From Haloarcula sebkhae (lineage in GTDB: Archaea; Halobacteriota; Halobacteria; Halobacteriales; Haloarculaceae), in the NCBI RefSeq assembly GCF_014647415.1, contig NZ_BMPD01000005.1:62001-126000 (forward strand): a stretch of DNA of 64,000 bases. Reading direction: 5' to 3'. The position numbers were made by a program, and so were the translations under genes. The notes beneath the pieces are model-generated. The model did not search any database, had not been told where the DNA came from, and saw only the letters and a list, made by a program, of their open reading frames with translations. Positions 1 to 7,530 of the stretch are shown here, one piece after another (position 1 is the stretch's first letter; each line of letters opens with the position of its first letter).

Positions 1-172
1 ACTCCCACTGCCCGGGCCGCTGTCGATCCCACCGAACCGCGATGGTCACCGCGTTGCGCCAACAGGCCGCGAGTGTCGCGACCAGTAGGGTGATCAGCAG
101 AAGAGCGTAGCCCAACCCGACAAGCGTCGCGACGGGCGACCGAAACAGTTCGATGAAGGGATTAGGAATCAC
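1..172 (-). CDS. Small membrane protein of integrated element (partial, runs off window start)
   Basis: Open reading frame from a GTG at 172 running off the window edge, at least 57 residues. The GTG overlaps the TGA stop of the preceding 27-residue frame (GTGA), the coupling pattern used along this whole operon. The peptide begins VIPNPFIELFRSPVATL and has one clear hydrophobic helix at about residues 14-37, ending in Ala-Ala-Cys-Trp, followed by a basic segment. No family recognised. Position and size fit the small membrane proteins of haloarchaeal pleomorphic viruses or plasmids, but that is inference from context. The 3' end is not visible. Confidence 0.5.
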   Translation of the reverse strand, partial: MIPNPFIELFRSPVATLVGLGYALLLITLLVATLAACWRNAVTIAVRWDRQRPGQWE

Positions 173-252
173 TTGTCGGCCTCCTCGTCGTCGACGTCGT
201 CTTGGTCGGCGTCGCGAACCTCGCCGTTCTCGAAAGTCAGTTCCTTACTCAT
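169..252 (-). CDS. 27-residue acidic micro-protein
   Basis: A short frame, MSKELTFENGEVRDADQDD followed by a run of Asp and Glu and a final Lys. Its ATG overlaps the TAA stop of the upstream 81-residue membrane protein, and its TGA overlaps the GTG of the next frame, so translation looks coupled on both sides. Too short for family recognition. The acidic composition is typical of haloarchaeal proteins. It could be a real virion or regulatory micro-protein, or only a translational bridge between neighbours. Confidence 0.4.
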   Translation of the reverse strand: MSKELTFENGEVRDADQDDVDDEEADK

Positions 253-490
253 CGTCATCTCCGTCACCGCCTTTGACCTGTTCAGCCTCGTCGAGCGCCG
301 CGCCGAAGGTGCGCCGGCCGAACACGGCGAACCCAGCGGCGATGACGATGGCGAGGATGACGACCTCCCAGAGCGTGCCGAGCGGGTTGTCGGTGAGCTG
401 GCCGTGGGCCCACAGCGCGGTGACCGTCGCGATGACTGCTGTCCCGACGGTGGCGCGAAGCGCTCGGTACGGTCGTTGGGGGCGTTGCAT
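245..490 (-). CDS. Small two-helix membrane protein of integrated element
   Basis: 81 residues. Basic N-terminus (MQRPQRPYRALR), a first hydrophobic stretch at about 12-28, a second at about 40-58 (WEVVILAIVIAAGFAVF), then an acidic tail ending GGDGDDDE. Both helices and the charge asymmetry suggest a small integral membrane protein. Its start overlaps the end of the 86-residue membrane protein upstream by one base, and its stop overlaps the next ATG, so it sits inside a coupled operon. No family recognised. Pleolipoviruses and related plasmids carry similar tiny membrane proteins, which makes a virion or membrane role plausible but unproven. Confidence 0.6.
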   Translation of the reverse strand: MQRPQRPYRALRATVGTAVIATVTALWAHGQLTDNPLGTLWEVVILAIVIAAGFAVFGRRTFGAALDEAEQVKGGDGDDDE

Positions 491-750
491 CAGATGGCTC
501 CTCCCTGCTCGATGACTATTTCGAGCCCCTCAGGACCCAGCACCATTACCGTCATCATCGCGAAGGTTGCCAGCGGCGGAGCTCCAAGCGACATGGCGTA
601 CACGCCGCCGGACACACCAACCAACTGGATGAGGAGCTTCAGCGTCTTGAAGAGTTTCAGCGTCATCCCGTACTGGCCTCTTAAGCAGGCGTCGAGCGAG
701 CTGTTGTACTGTGCGAGTTCGTGGCGGAGCGTCGGTTTACGACTGGCCAT
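490..750 (-). CDS. Small membrane protein of integrated element
   Basis: 86 residues. A basic N-terminus (MASRKPTLRHELAQYN) is followed by an amphipathic region and then hydrophobic segments at about 37-54 (LLIQLVGVSGGVYAMSL) and 57-75 (PPLATFAMMTVMVLGPEGL). It ends in an acidic, then apolar tail and overlaps the next gene by one base. The 150 bases upstream carry no other frame and probably hold a promoter or processing site separating the small membrane-protein genes from the replication genes. Family not recognised. An envelope or membrane component of a pleomorphic-virus-like element is one possibility. Confidence 0.6.
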   Translation of the reverse strand: MASRKPTLRHELAQYNSSLDACLRGQYGMTLKLFKTLKLLIQLVGVSGGVYAMSLGAPPLATFAMMTVMVLGPEGLEIVIEQGGAI

Positions 751-902
751 AGTGGCATTTCACGAGTGCCCGGCTGGGGAGTTGCACCCCGCGCTCGACG
801 AGCGCACTATGTCCGGGCTGGGCGGTCGGCCAAGAACACACGAAATGGGGGGCCGACCGGTTGACAAGCGATGCGGACCCTACCGCCGGGGTACGTGGCG
901 GA

Positions 903-1466
903 TCATCGGGGCCGGCGAGCGATGGTAACAGCTTCCTCTACGGCTTTCGAAAACGTCGCGAAATCGTCGCCGGCGTAGTCCGGGCGCTGTTTGAGGTCGT
1001 GTACGGCGCCTAGCAACACCGGCCAGTCGTGAGCAATTTCCAGTTCGTCGAGTGTGGCCGAGATCCCCGCTGCCGCAGTGACGGCCTCGCTGCGGGAGCG
1101 CGTCGACGGTGTCCGGTGCGTGTCGACGGTACCGCAGTACCAACACGCCGAGGTGTCATCGTGACTTTCGTCCGGGGGATGTGCGTCTTCGAGACGCTGC
1201 GGAAGCCGAACGTACTCGTAGTACTTCCGGTCGAGAATGTCAAACCGCGAGCCGTTTGGGAGCTCTTCGTCGACGAACGCCTGGATGTCTCGATGCGAGT
1301 AGCCGATCTCGTGGGGGACCTCCTCACGTCGGCGGAGTCGACGGTAGCAGTGTTTGCACACGCCGTCGTTGCGCTCGATGGCGACAGCGAAGACGCGGTC
1401 GGGTGAGAGCGGTTGCTCGGTCCGGTCGCTGGTGGAGTTGGTCGTAGACATAGCTGGACAGGACAC
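903..1466 (-). CDS. Zinc-finger protein of integrated element
   Basis: Up to 187 residues from ATG at 1466; a second ATG at 1451 (MSTTNSTSDRTEQPLS) is an equally good start. Two knuckles are visible: CKHC near residue 37 and CWYC near residue 108, which together could form one zinc site with a long insertion between them. The segment between contains an Asp/Glu/Tyr-rich region (EIGYSHRDIQAFVDEEL). No catalytic motif found. It lies between the winged-helix gene and the membrane-protein genes in the same orientation. Such CxxC pair proteins are common on haloarchaeal plasmids and proviruses, usually of unknown function; a nucleic-acid-binding role is inference. Confidence 0.65.
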   Translation of the reverse strand: MSCPAMSTTNSTSDRTEQPLSPDRVFAVAIERNDGVCKHCYRRLRRREEVPHEIGYSHRDIQAFVDEELPNGSRFDILDRKYYEYVRLPQRLEDAHPPDESHDDTSACWYCGTVDTHRTPSTRSRSEAVTAAAGISATLDELEIAHDWPVLLGAVHDLKQRPDYAGDDFATFSKAVEEAVTIARRPR

Positions 1467-1502
1467 CGCCGGACGGCGGCTGAGGAAGCAGTCGCTACTA
1501 TA

Positions 1503-1760
1503 TCACTTCTGGGAGGGGTTATATCTCCGCTTAGTCCCGAGTTTCACGACTACCTGTCTGAGGTCCTCAGATTTCCGCGTTCTGAGGAGGTAGTCACAAT
1601 TTTCGAGAGTATCGAGGGCATCGTCGAGTGTACTCTCGGAGAGCTGTGTTTCCCCCTGAAGCTCCTTGCGCGACAGCGGACCCTCATCGTTGAGGACGCG
1701 ATAGACATATTTGGCACTGGGCGGGAGGTCGTCGAACCCTCCCGACTCAGCGCCAGTCAC
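1503..1760 (-). CDS. Winged-helix DNA-binding protein of integrated element
   Basis: 85 residues from a GTG at 1760 that overlaps the TGA of the large replication protein (GTGA). This start is preferred over the longer frame back to 1844, which would overlap the upstream gene by 88 bases. The core reads PPSAKYVYRVLNDEGPLSR, then KELQGETQLSESTLDDALD, the first helices and recognition helix of a MarR/IclR-like winged helix, followed by a basic wing (LGTKRRYNPSQK). Likely a regulator or partner of the replication protein. It is translationally coupled to that gene. Confidence 0.75.
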   Translation of the reverse strand: MTGAESGGFDDLPPSAKYVYRVLNDEGPLSRKELQGETQLSESTLDDALDTLENCDYLLRTRKSEDLRQVVVKLGTKRRYNPSQK

Positions 1761-4700
1761 GAAGTTGGCCCACCTCCAGATGGAGATACCACCGCCGATT
1801 GCTCGCCATGTAGGGTAAAGACGCGACGGGCCCACTCCAGCCAATCGAGGCCAGATTCCGATTCGGACAGTAGCGACCGTAAGCGCCGCTTGGCCGCTAC
1901 TTTGAAACTCCCGTTATTGGATAGTACTGATAACGCTGATTTCAAAGTAGCAGAATCGACGGCGTAGGCTACTCCAGCGTGCTGTTCGTACCGTTCGGGA
2001 GTGAGGAGGCCGATGTCCTCCAGCGCGTGGACCCAGTTGTACACCGTCCGCTGGGTGACATCCAGACCCGAGAGCTGGGCCAGTCGGTGGTAGCCTTCGA
2101 CACGGTTCGAGATCGTGCCGTCATCGCGCTCGTTGACGAGCCGTTCTGCGCGGAACCCGTCGGGGCCGTCGCCCCGAATGGCGTCGTCGACGGCCTCCAA
2201 GAGATCGACGGCACCCTCGGGAACGGGGAGCATCGCTTCGAGCGGGTCAGCGAGCTCGTCGAACGACGCAACCTCGTCGATGGGGACATCGGTCGGGACG
2301 TTCGTCAGCAAATAGGCGTGTTTGGTCTCGTCGGCCAGCACAGGTCGAGTCCGGTGGATGACCTGGGTGAGTTCCTTCGAGCGACTCTCCTCGAAGAGGT
2401 CGCCGGTCAATCCCGAGAAGTGCTTTGTCGGGACAGCGCGGCCCTGCCCATCGCCATCCTCGAAATGGAGCTTCCGGTAGACGGGGTCCTCAGTATCGGC
2501 TCGCGTCGAGTACTCGGTCCCACCGGCATTGAGGTCGGAGTGGTCCATCGCGAGCAACTCGGCTTCGCGCTGGAGGTCCTCAACCTTCGGATGAGGAGCG
2601 CCGATAGCGACAACGGCGTCACAGTCGTTGTAGTTGAGCCCACGGGCAGCGTGATAGTGGAGCACTGGTGCGCCATCGGGGAACTCGAAGTGCTGCTGGA
2701 GACTGCGCTTGACGACGTACAGCGGCGACGTATGGACGTCGGCCGCGGTGTCGATGACGCGCTGGATGCGCTCCTGGAGGGACTCGCTGTCGTCGATGGT
2801 TCCAGCGTGATACTGGCCGTCTAGGACCTGCGTCGCGCGGAGGTTGAACGACTGGGGTTCGTCACCAGTGACGAGGACATCGTCGACGGGTGTCTGGTAG
2901 AGCCCGGCGATCTTCCGTTTGGTCGTCGTCGCGTCGAGGATCAGCGGCGAGTCGGGCAGCGACGATGGCTGGGGGAGCTCTTCGTAGAAAACGCCCTGAG
3001 GCTGACCGGCCTCTTCGGGTTCGAGATCGAGCTCGGCACGCGCCCGGGCCATGGGCCCGTCTCGGCGCGTGATGTTGTGCTCGTCTTCGTGCCAGTCGCA
3101 GGTGTCATCCTCACAGTGGCGAGCGCCGTTGTCGAAGACGATGTCGGACGCACACCAGGGACAGTTGTCCAGCGTCGTCGCGACGGCAATGGCCTTCCGG
3201 CAACTCTCCTCGTCAAGGCCGGCCGCCGCTGCGGCGGCTAGGAGCGCATCGAAGACGAGCGGAGTCCCCGACCAGCGATCATCACGCATTCGCGCGATGA
3301 GCGTCTCGTTGAAGTGAACCTTGCATTGGGCGAGTGACTCCTCAAGCATGGTCTCCTCAACGACAGCCTTTTCGACCTCTTTGTACCCCTCGCGCGGCAT
3401 CCCGGGACGTTCGCGAACGGTCTTCGTTTGGACGTCGGCTTCGTCGACACCGTCAGGAAGATCGTCGATGTCGACCTCCCGGGTGATGGTTTCGCTGTCG
3501 ACAGCGGGTGCGTCCAGATCGGCGAGGTCATCGGGCTCATCTGGGTCGGTAATGGCGTCGACGAGGTCCCGTGAGAAGCGAGCGAACTCGCCAAGTGCAT
3601 CTCGGTACTCCTCGGGGCAGTTCGAGGTCATCCCCTCCAGTGCGTTGCCGACACGGGCGAGGTCCTCAACGGTGACGCGCCGGTCTGACCGGAGCGAGTC
3701 GGGACTCTCGTCGACGAGGATGTCTCGCTGCGGGCCGTCGGACCCTCGCTTCTGGACCGTCTTCAGGAGCTGGTACTGGTGGACGCCGACGACGCGGTCT
3801 TCGCTGGACAGCTCGTCGAACTGGTCCAGCCACGCACAGTGGCCGTGTTCGTCATGTCCGGGCAACTCCTCGGCAAGGATCTGGTGGGCTTTGACTGGGC
3901 CGAGCTCACCAGCCAGCGCCTCGTAGCGCTTGCGCCCCTCGTGGTCTTTCGCGAAGTCGTAGATGGGGCACATGTGGGGGCAGTCAGCAACGTGACCGTG
4001 TTCGGGGCACCTGTCCTGGTCGTCGTCGTGGTCGACGTCCATACAGACATCGCCGCGCTTCTGGGCGCCACCGCGGAGGTGGTAGTAGTCATCAGCGGTC
4101 GGGTCGTCCTCGATGAACTCCCGGGCCTTCTGATGCTTGTCGAAGAGCACGGCGTGGGGACGGTCCCGCTTGGCGGCGCCGATAGCGGCGTTCGTCGTCT
4201 TGCCGTTCCCCGGATCGTCGGCCCAGGCAACCGGCCCGTCAGCGTCGACGAACTCCTCGAAGCGCTCGCCCTGGAGGTGGTCCCAGCGGTCCTCGGGCGT
4301 GACCGACTGGCGCTCAAGACCCGGGGGCTCACACTCCTCGATAGGCCAGTGTTCTGAGATACCACCGGTGGTCTGCTCGGCGTCGTAGTCGTCTTCGAGC
4401 TCGGGAATGTCGAACCCGAGGTCGCGTAGATGCTCGATACCAGTCCACCAGTCGGCACCGGAGACCCCACCGGCTGCCTGCTCCGGACGGAGTTCGCCGG
4501 CGTCGATGGCGGCCATGACCACGGGTCCACCGTAGCCACCCCGATCGCCGGTGTCCATCCATCGCTCCGAGTTGACGATGTTCGCTGTCCCGTTGGAGTT
4601 CGGTCCCCAGGTCGGCGCGAACGCCCGTTCGCCATCGCTCGTCGACGCTGAGTCGTTCCAACGGTGGACGATGGTCCGCTCGGCAACGCGCTGGGCATTG

Positions 4701-5716
4701 AGGCGGTCTAGGGCATGGAAGATGTCTCGGATGTCGGTCGTTGTCTCGTCTGTCGATGTCGCCGTGGGCTCGTAGTCAGTGCTGTCAAACTCTTCGCGAG
4801 CAGCGGCGGGCTCGTCGACACGGTCGGCCTGACTGGCGGCGACCGGGTCGTTGACCTGGACAAGCGTCTCGACAACATCATCGTTCCACTCACGAACTTC
4901 GGTCGGCGTCCCGGCCACGTGGTCGCCGGTCATCACGCAGACTCGCTTGCCGGGATACACTTCGATAGCAGGGAGGTCGTCGTTGCTTCCCCACGGCTCG
5001 TCGTCGAGCTGCCACGATGCCTGCTTGACGCCGTCGGGAAGCTCACCGCGGTAGATGGCGTGGGCGCCGGCGCCGGACTGCGAGATGTCGGCGTAGGTCA
5101 GCCCGATATGCTCGAGTATCGCGATGAACGCTGGATGGAGCTCACCCGTCTCGGGATCGCGGACATCGTCGCCGTCAACGTAGGCGAAAGAGTCGTCTGG
5201 TTGCTGCAGGAACGCCCGGCCGTCAAGGCGCGGGTCGACCTCGGCCATCGCGATGCCCTCGCCGTCGAGGTAGTGGCCCTCGTAGCCCCACTTGTACCGA
5301 GCGTCGCAGTCACACGTCGATGCGGTCGTGTGGCCGTCCTTGCTGCACTCGGCGGGGGCGTCACTGTCTCCCCACGGCGCGAATGGCTTCTTATCTTGGT
5401 GGCCCATCCACTGCTCGCGCTCAAGCAGCGCATGCGGGTAGACATCCGGCTCTGAGCTAGCCCAGTCGGCTCCGCTCCAACGATCCCATTCGAGGCCTCG
5501 TTGCGGCCGTGATGGTGGAGCGCTTACGCAGTCCTCCGTATCTTTAGTTGAATCTTGTCCAGATTCAGTGGTGCCCTCGTTGAGGACCTCGGCGACATCG
5601 GCCGGTGGCTCGCCGAGCGCGCCGGCGATGGCGACCATGCTGGCGTCGGGATTGCGTTCGAGGTAGTTCTCGACACGCTCCCGCAGCGAGAGGTCGCTCA
5701 AGGCGACCACCTCCAA
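1757..5716 (-). CDS. Primase-like domain fused to Fe-S (XPD/DinG-like) helicase, replication protein
   Basis: 1319 residues. Residues 10-47 form a short helix-turn-helix. Residues 140-275 resemble the primase-polymerase-like domains of haloarchaeal elements (SGAGAHAIYRGELPDG, then IEVYPGKR and a TGDH motif). Residues 500-508 are a Walker A (DDPGNGKTT) and 665-673 a DE-type Walker B (DILVDESPD). Between them lie Cys 558, 570, 579 and 583, plus VVGVHQYQLL at 642-651, the arrangement seen in XPD/DinG helicases with an Fe-S insertion. Motif III (LILDATTT, 926-933), motif V (ARGLNYNDCD) and motif VI (QVIHRTRP) follow. A zinc ribbon lies at 852-873, and the C-terminus (about 1195-1255) is winged-helix. 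The likely role is initiation and unwinding for an integrated or episomal element. Frame and length are certain. The domain reading rests on motifs only, and the primase metal residues are not fully clear. Confidence 0.8.
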   Translation of the reverse strand: MEVVALSDLSLRERVENYLERNPDASMVAIAGALGEPPADVAEVLNEGTTESGQDSTKDTEDCVSAPPSRPQRGLEWDRWSGADWASSEPDVYPHALLEREQWMGHQDKKPFAPWGDSDAPAECSKDGHTTASTCDCDARYKWGYEGHYLDGEGIAMAEVDPRLDGRAFLQQPDDSFAYVDGDDVRDPETGELHPAFIAILEHIGLTYADISQSGAGAHAIYRGELPDGVKQASWQLDDEPWGSNDDLPAIEVYPGKRVCVMTGDHVAGTPTEVREWNDDVVETLVQVNDPVAASQADRVDEPAAAREEFDSTDYEPTATSTDETTTDIRDIFHALDRLNAQRVAERTIVHRWNDSASTSDGERAFAPTWGPNSNGTANIVNSERWMDTGDRGGYGGPVVMAAIDAGELRPEQAAGGVSGADWWTGIEHLRDLGFDIPELEDDYDAEQTTGGISEHWPIEECEPPGLERQSVTPEDRWDHLQGERFEEFVDADGPVAWADDPGNGKTTNAAIGAAKRDRPHAVLFDKHQKAREFIEDDPTADDYYHLRGGAQKRGDVCMDVDHDDDQDRCPEHGHVADCPHMCPIYDFAKDHEGRKRYEALAGELGPVKAHQILAEELPGHDEHGHCAWLDQFDELSSEDRVVGVHQYQLLKTVQKRGSDGPQRDILVDESPDSLRSDRRVTVEDLARVGNALEGMTSNCPEEYRDALGEFARFSRDLVDAITDPDEPDDLADLDAPAVDSETITREVDIDDLPDGVDEADVQTKTVRERPGMPREGYKEVEKAVVEETMLEESLAQCKVHFNETLIARMRDDRWSGTPLVFDALLAAAAAAGLDEESCRKAIAVATTLDNCPWCASDIVFDNGARHCEDDTCDWHEDEHNITRRDGPMARARAELDLEPEEAGQPQGVFYEELPQPSSLPDSPLILDATTTKRKIAGLYQTPVDDVLVTGDEPQSFNLRATQVLDGQYHAGTIDDSESLQERIQRVIDTAADVHTSPLYVVKRSLQQHFEFPDGAPVLHYHAARGLNYNDCDAVVAIGAPHPKVEDLQREAELLAMDHSDLNAGGTEYSTRADTEDPVYRKLHFEDGDGQGRAVPTKHFSGLTGDLFEESRSKELTQVIHRTRPVLADETKHAYLLTNVPTDVPIDEVASFDELADPLEAMLPVPEGAVDLLEAVDDAIRGDGPDGFRAERLVNERDDGTISNRVEGYHRLAQLSGLDVTQRTVYNWVHALEDIGLLTPERYEQHAGVAYAVDSATLKSALSVLSNNGSFKVAAKRRLRSLLSESESGLDWLEWARRVFTLHGEQSAVVSPSGGGPTS

Positions 5717-5934
5717 TCGTCGAGCGTCGTCTGTCCGTCAGTGTCAGGCCGCTCAGGGCCGTCATTGGGATGGGGGACGTTCTCGACTCTTTCCTCGCCG
5801 TCGGCGTCGAGACGATCGTCGACGACATCGACAGTTTCGCCACTGTCGTCCAGCTCCGGTCGCTCGGTGATGTGCTGGCCGGTGGCGTCCAGAGCGGGCC
5901 CGTCGTAGGAGGCACGCCCACTCATGCCGGACAC
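5698..5934 (-). CDS. Small acidic protein with C-terminal PIP-like motif
   Basis: 78 residues from GTG at 5934, or 75 from ATG at 5925. Mostly acidic and probably disordered, ending GQTTLDDWRWSP. QTTLDDWR fits the PCNA-interacting pattern Q-x-x-aliphatic-x-x-aromatic with one aromatic replaced, and archaeal PIP boxes are often C-terminal like this. It is the first gene of the operon and overlaps the start of the primase-helicase gene by 19 bases. An AT-rich stretch (AAAATATT on the minus strand, about 5951-5958) lies 26-33 bases before the ATG and could be its TATA element. A clamp-recruitment role for element replication is inference. Confidence 0.6.
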   Translation of the reverse strand: MSGMSGRASYDGPALDATGQHITERPELDDSGETVDVVDDRLDADGEERVENVPHPNDGPERPDTDGQTTLDDWRWSP

Positions 5935-6060
5935 CCCGCAGTTTCCACTGCAATATTTTGAGAACTGTCTATTGCGTTATGTGATTCATCGGCCGGCTGA
6001 CCGGTCAGTAGACCGTCGTTAGACCGGTTGTGCCAATGGGTATGTAAAGTTTCAGAGGAG

Positions 6061-6207
6061 TGCCCGGGGAGGGCTCCGAACCCTCGATCTCCGCATGGCC
6101 CAGGTCTGGGGCGTGACGAGCGCCCCGGGGTCATGACGGGTTTGCACTGCCGCATGAGTCGAGAGACCCTATGAGTGCGGCGCTATGTCCAGCTAAGCCA
6201 CCCGGGC
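6061..6207 (-). tRNA. tRNA-Met (CAU), elongator type, with 73-nt intron
   Basis: The acceptor stem GCCCGGG/CCCGGGC has discriminator A, the T arm is GAGGG-TTCGGAG-CCCTC, and the anticodon stem is CCGCA/TGCGG with loop CTCATA before the intron, giving anticodon CAT. Exon 1 is 6207-6170, the intron 6169-6097 and exon 2 6096-6061, with the intron after position 37. CCA is not encoded. An intron at this place in elongator tRNA-Met is known in haloarchaea. The 3' end of the gene faces the accessory operon at 1-5934, consistent with use as an attachment site. Confidence 0.93.
6097..6169 (-). other. Archaeal tRNA intron (bulge-helix-bulge type)
   Basis: 73 bases between loop positions 37 and 38 of tRNA-Met. 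The ends can pair (GGGTCTC near the 5' side, CAGACCTGGGCC near the 3' side) to place both junctions in a splicing helix for the EndA endonuclease. An inner hairpin is formed by the CCCGGGGCG and CGCCCC runs. The intron also contains ATGCGG, a copy of the start of exon 2. Confidence 0.75.
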
Positions 6208-6320
6208 GCGGGTGCATTCAGCCGTTGGCCGTTGGCCGTCTTGAAGGTTCTCATCTCTGCCGGGACTGTGGCACAGTCCCACGCTGTGTCCGCCTGATCG
6301 GCGCTGATAATCGACCCGCG

Positions 6321-6330
6321 GATTTAAGCC
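6321..6330 (+). promoter_or_regulatory. TATA element for the gene at 6353
   Basis: GATTTAAGCC centred about 27 bases before the ATG at 6353, the spacing that gives a leaderless transcript in haloarchaea. There is no Shine-Dalgarno sequence in front of the start, which agrees with leaderless initiation. Confidence 0.55.
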
Positions 6331-6352
6331 ACCACGCAGGTATGCAGGCAGT

Positions 6353-7363
6353 ATGGAGATACCAGACCTCGTCCAGCAGGAACTCGGGGACGAGGAGATC
6401 CGGGGCGGTGTCAACCTCGGCGACGAAGACGCGGCCTGTTTCACACCGACCCGGACGCTCGTCTACCGCGGTGAGGGCCTTCTCAGCGACGAGAAGGTCG
6501 ACAGCTATCCGCACGACTTCGAACGGCTCACGGTTTCGGAAGGCCGACGCAAGACCAAGTTCTCACTCATCTACACCGGTGAGAAACTCGAACTGTCTGT
6601 TCCCGGGAGCCGCAGCGACGCCGTCCTCGAACGGCTACTCGAAGGGAAGCTCACTGTCTCGGGCGGTATCGACCCGGACGAGAGTCTCGCCGGCGTGTTC
6701 CGGTTCAGCGAACTCACGTTGGTCGTTACCGACCGCCAGCTACTCAAGCACATCGGCAACGTCTCCTGGGATGCCGACTACGAGGCGTTCTCCTTCGACG
6801 ACGTGACCGGTCTGGAGTTCGAGGAGGGGAGCGTCGCTACGGCTGTCGTCCTCTCGTTCAACGAGCGGCCAGAGCGGATCAAGGCACCGTCTGAGCAGGC
6901 ACCAATAGTCCGGAAAACACTCGAAGAGGCTCTCTTCGCGTACCACGAGGTCAGTTCGCTCACTGAGCTCAATGCCAAGGTTGGGGCCGGTTCCGAGAAG
7001 AATGCCGACGAAGCCGGCAACGGTCTCGGCCTCGAATCCGGCATCGACCCGCTTGTGAGCAACGACGAGCAGGGCGGTGACGGTTCCGAAGGCGAATCCA
7101 CGAGCGCCAGTACGCAGACCACGACCGCAGCGACCACCGAACAGGGAACCACCGCCGAGGCCACGACGGATTCCCAACCCAGTGACGCATCCAGCATCGA
7201 CACCGACTCGGCTGAGCCGGACACCTCGGCAGACCCCGACATCGCTGAACTCGAAGCACAGGTCGCCGAACTGACCGCCGCTGTCGAGGCCCAGAACGAA
7301 CAGCTCCAGAAGCAGGAGCGCACTATCAAACAGCTCATCAAGGAACTCCGCCAGGGCCGCTGA
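6353..7363 (+). CDS. Haloarchaeal protein of unknown function with C-terminal coiled coil (DUF7115-like)
   Basis: 336 residues. The N-terminal 200 residues are a well-ordered domain with alternating beta-type segments (FTPTRTLVYRGEGLLSDEKV, and a second half starting FRFSELTLVVTDRQLLKHI), suggesting two related modules of PH-like character. Residues about 215-295 are a Ser/Thr/Gly/Glu linker, and 295-336 form a heptad-patterned coiled coil (AELEAQVAELTAAVEAQNEQ), so the protein probably oligomerises. No signal peptide or membrane helix. I believe this is the haloarchaeal DUF7115 family, from memory. Function unknown. Confidence 0.8.
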   Translation: MEIPDLVQQELGDEEIRGGVNLGDEDAACFTPTRTLVYRGEGLLSDEKVDSYPHDFERLTVSEGRRKTKFSLIYTGEKLELSVPGSRSDAVLERLLEGKLTVSGGIDPDESLAGVFRFSELTLVVTDRQLLKHIGNVSWDADYEAFSFDDVTGLEFEEGSVATAVVLSFNERPERIKAPSEQAPIVRKTLEEALFAYHEVSSLTELNAKVGAGSEKNADEAGNGLGLESGIDPLVSNDEQGGDGSEGESTSASTQTTTAATTEQGTTAEATTDSQPSDASSIDTDSAEPDTSADPDIAELEAQVAELTAAVEAQNEQLQKQERTIKQLIKELRQGR

Positions 7364-7530
7364 ACCGTCTGTTTTTGACTGCACTCGTGTGTTTGGGGGG
7401 CGTTTGTCTAACGTCGTGACCGCGGCTACGACCTCGCTGCCACCAGGGCCGCTCTGCTATTGTGCTGCTCACGGCTCCTTCCGTCGCCGTTCGCATCAAC
7501 GAGGGCCGCTCACTCCGTTCGCTCCCGTCG

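Noticed and set aside
173-928. 251-residue plus-strand frame
   Set aside because: Antisense to four coupled minus-strand genes; composition Ser/Arg/Pro-rich and no domain.
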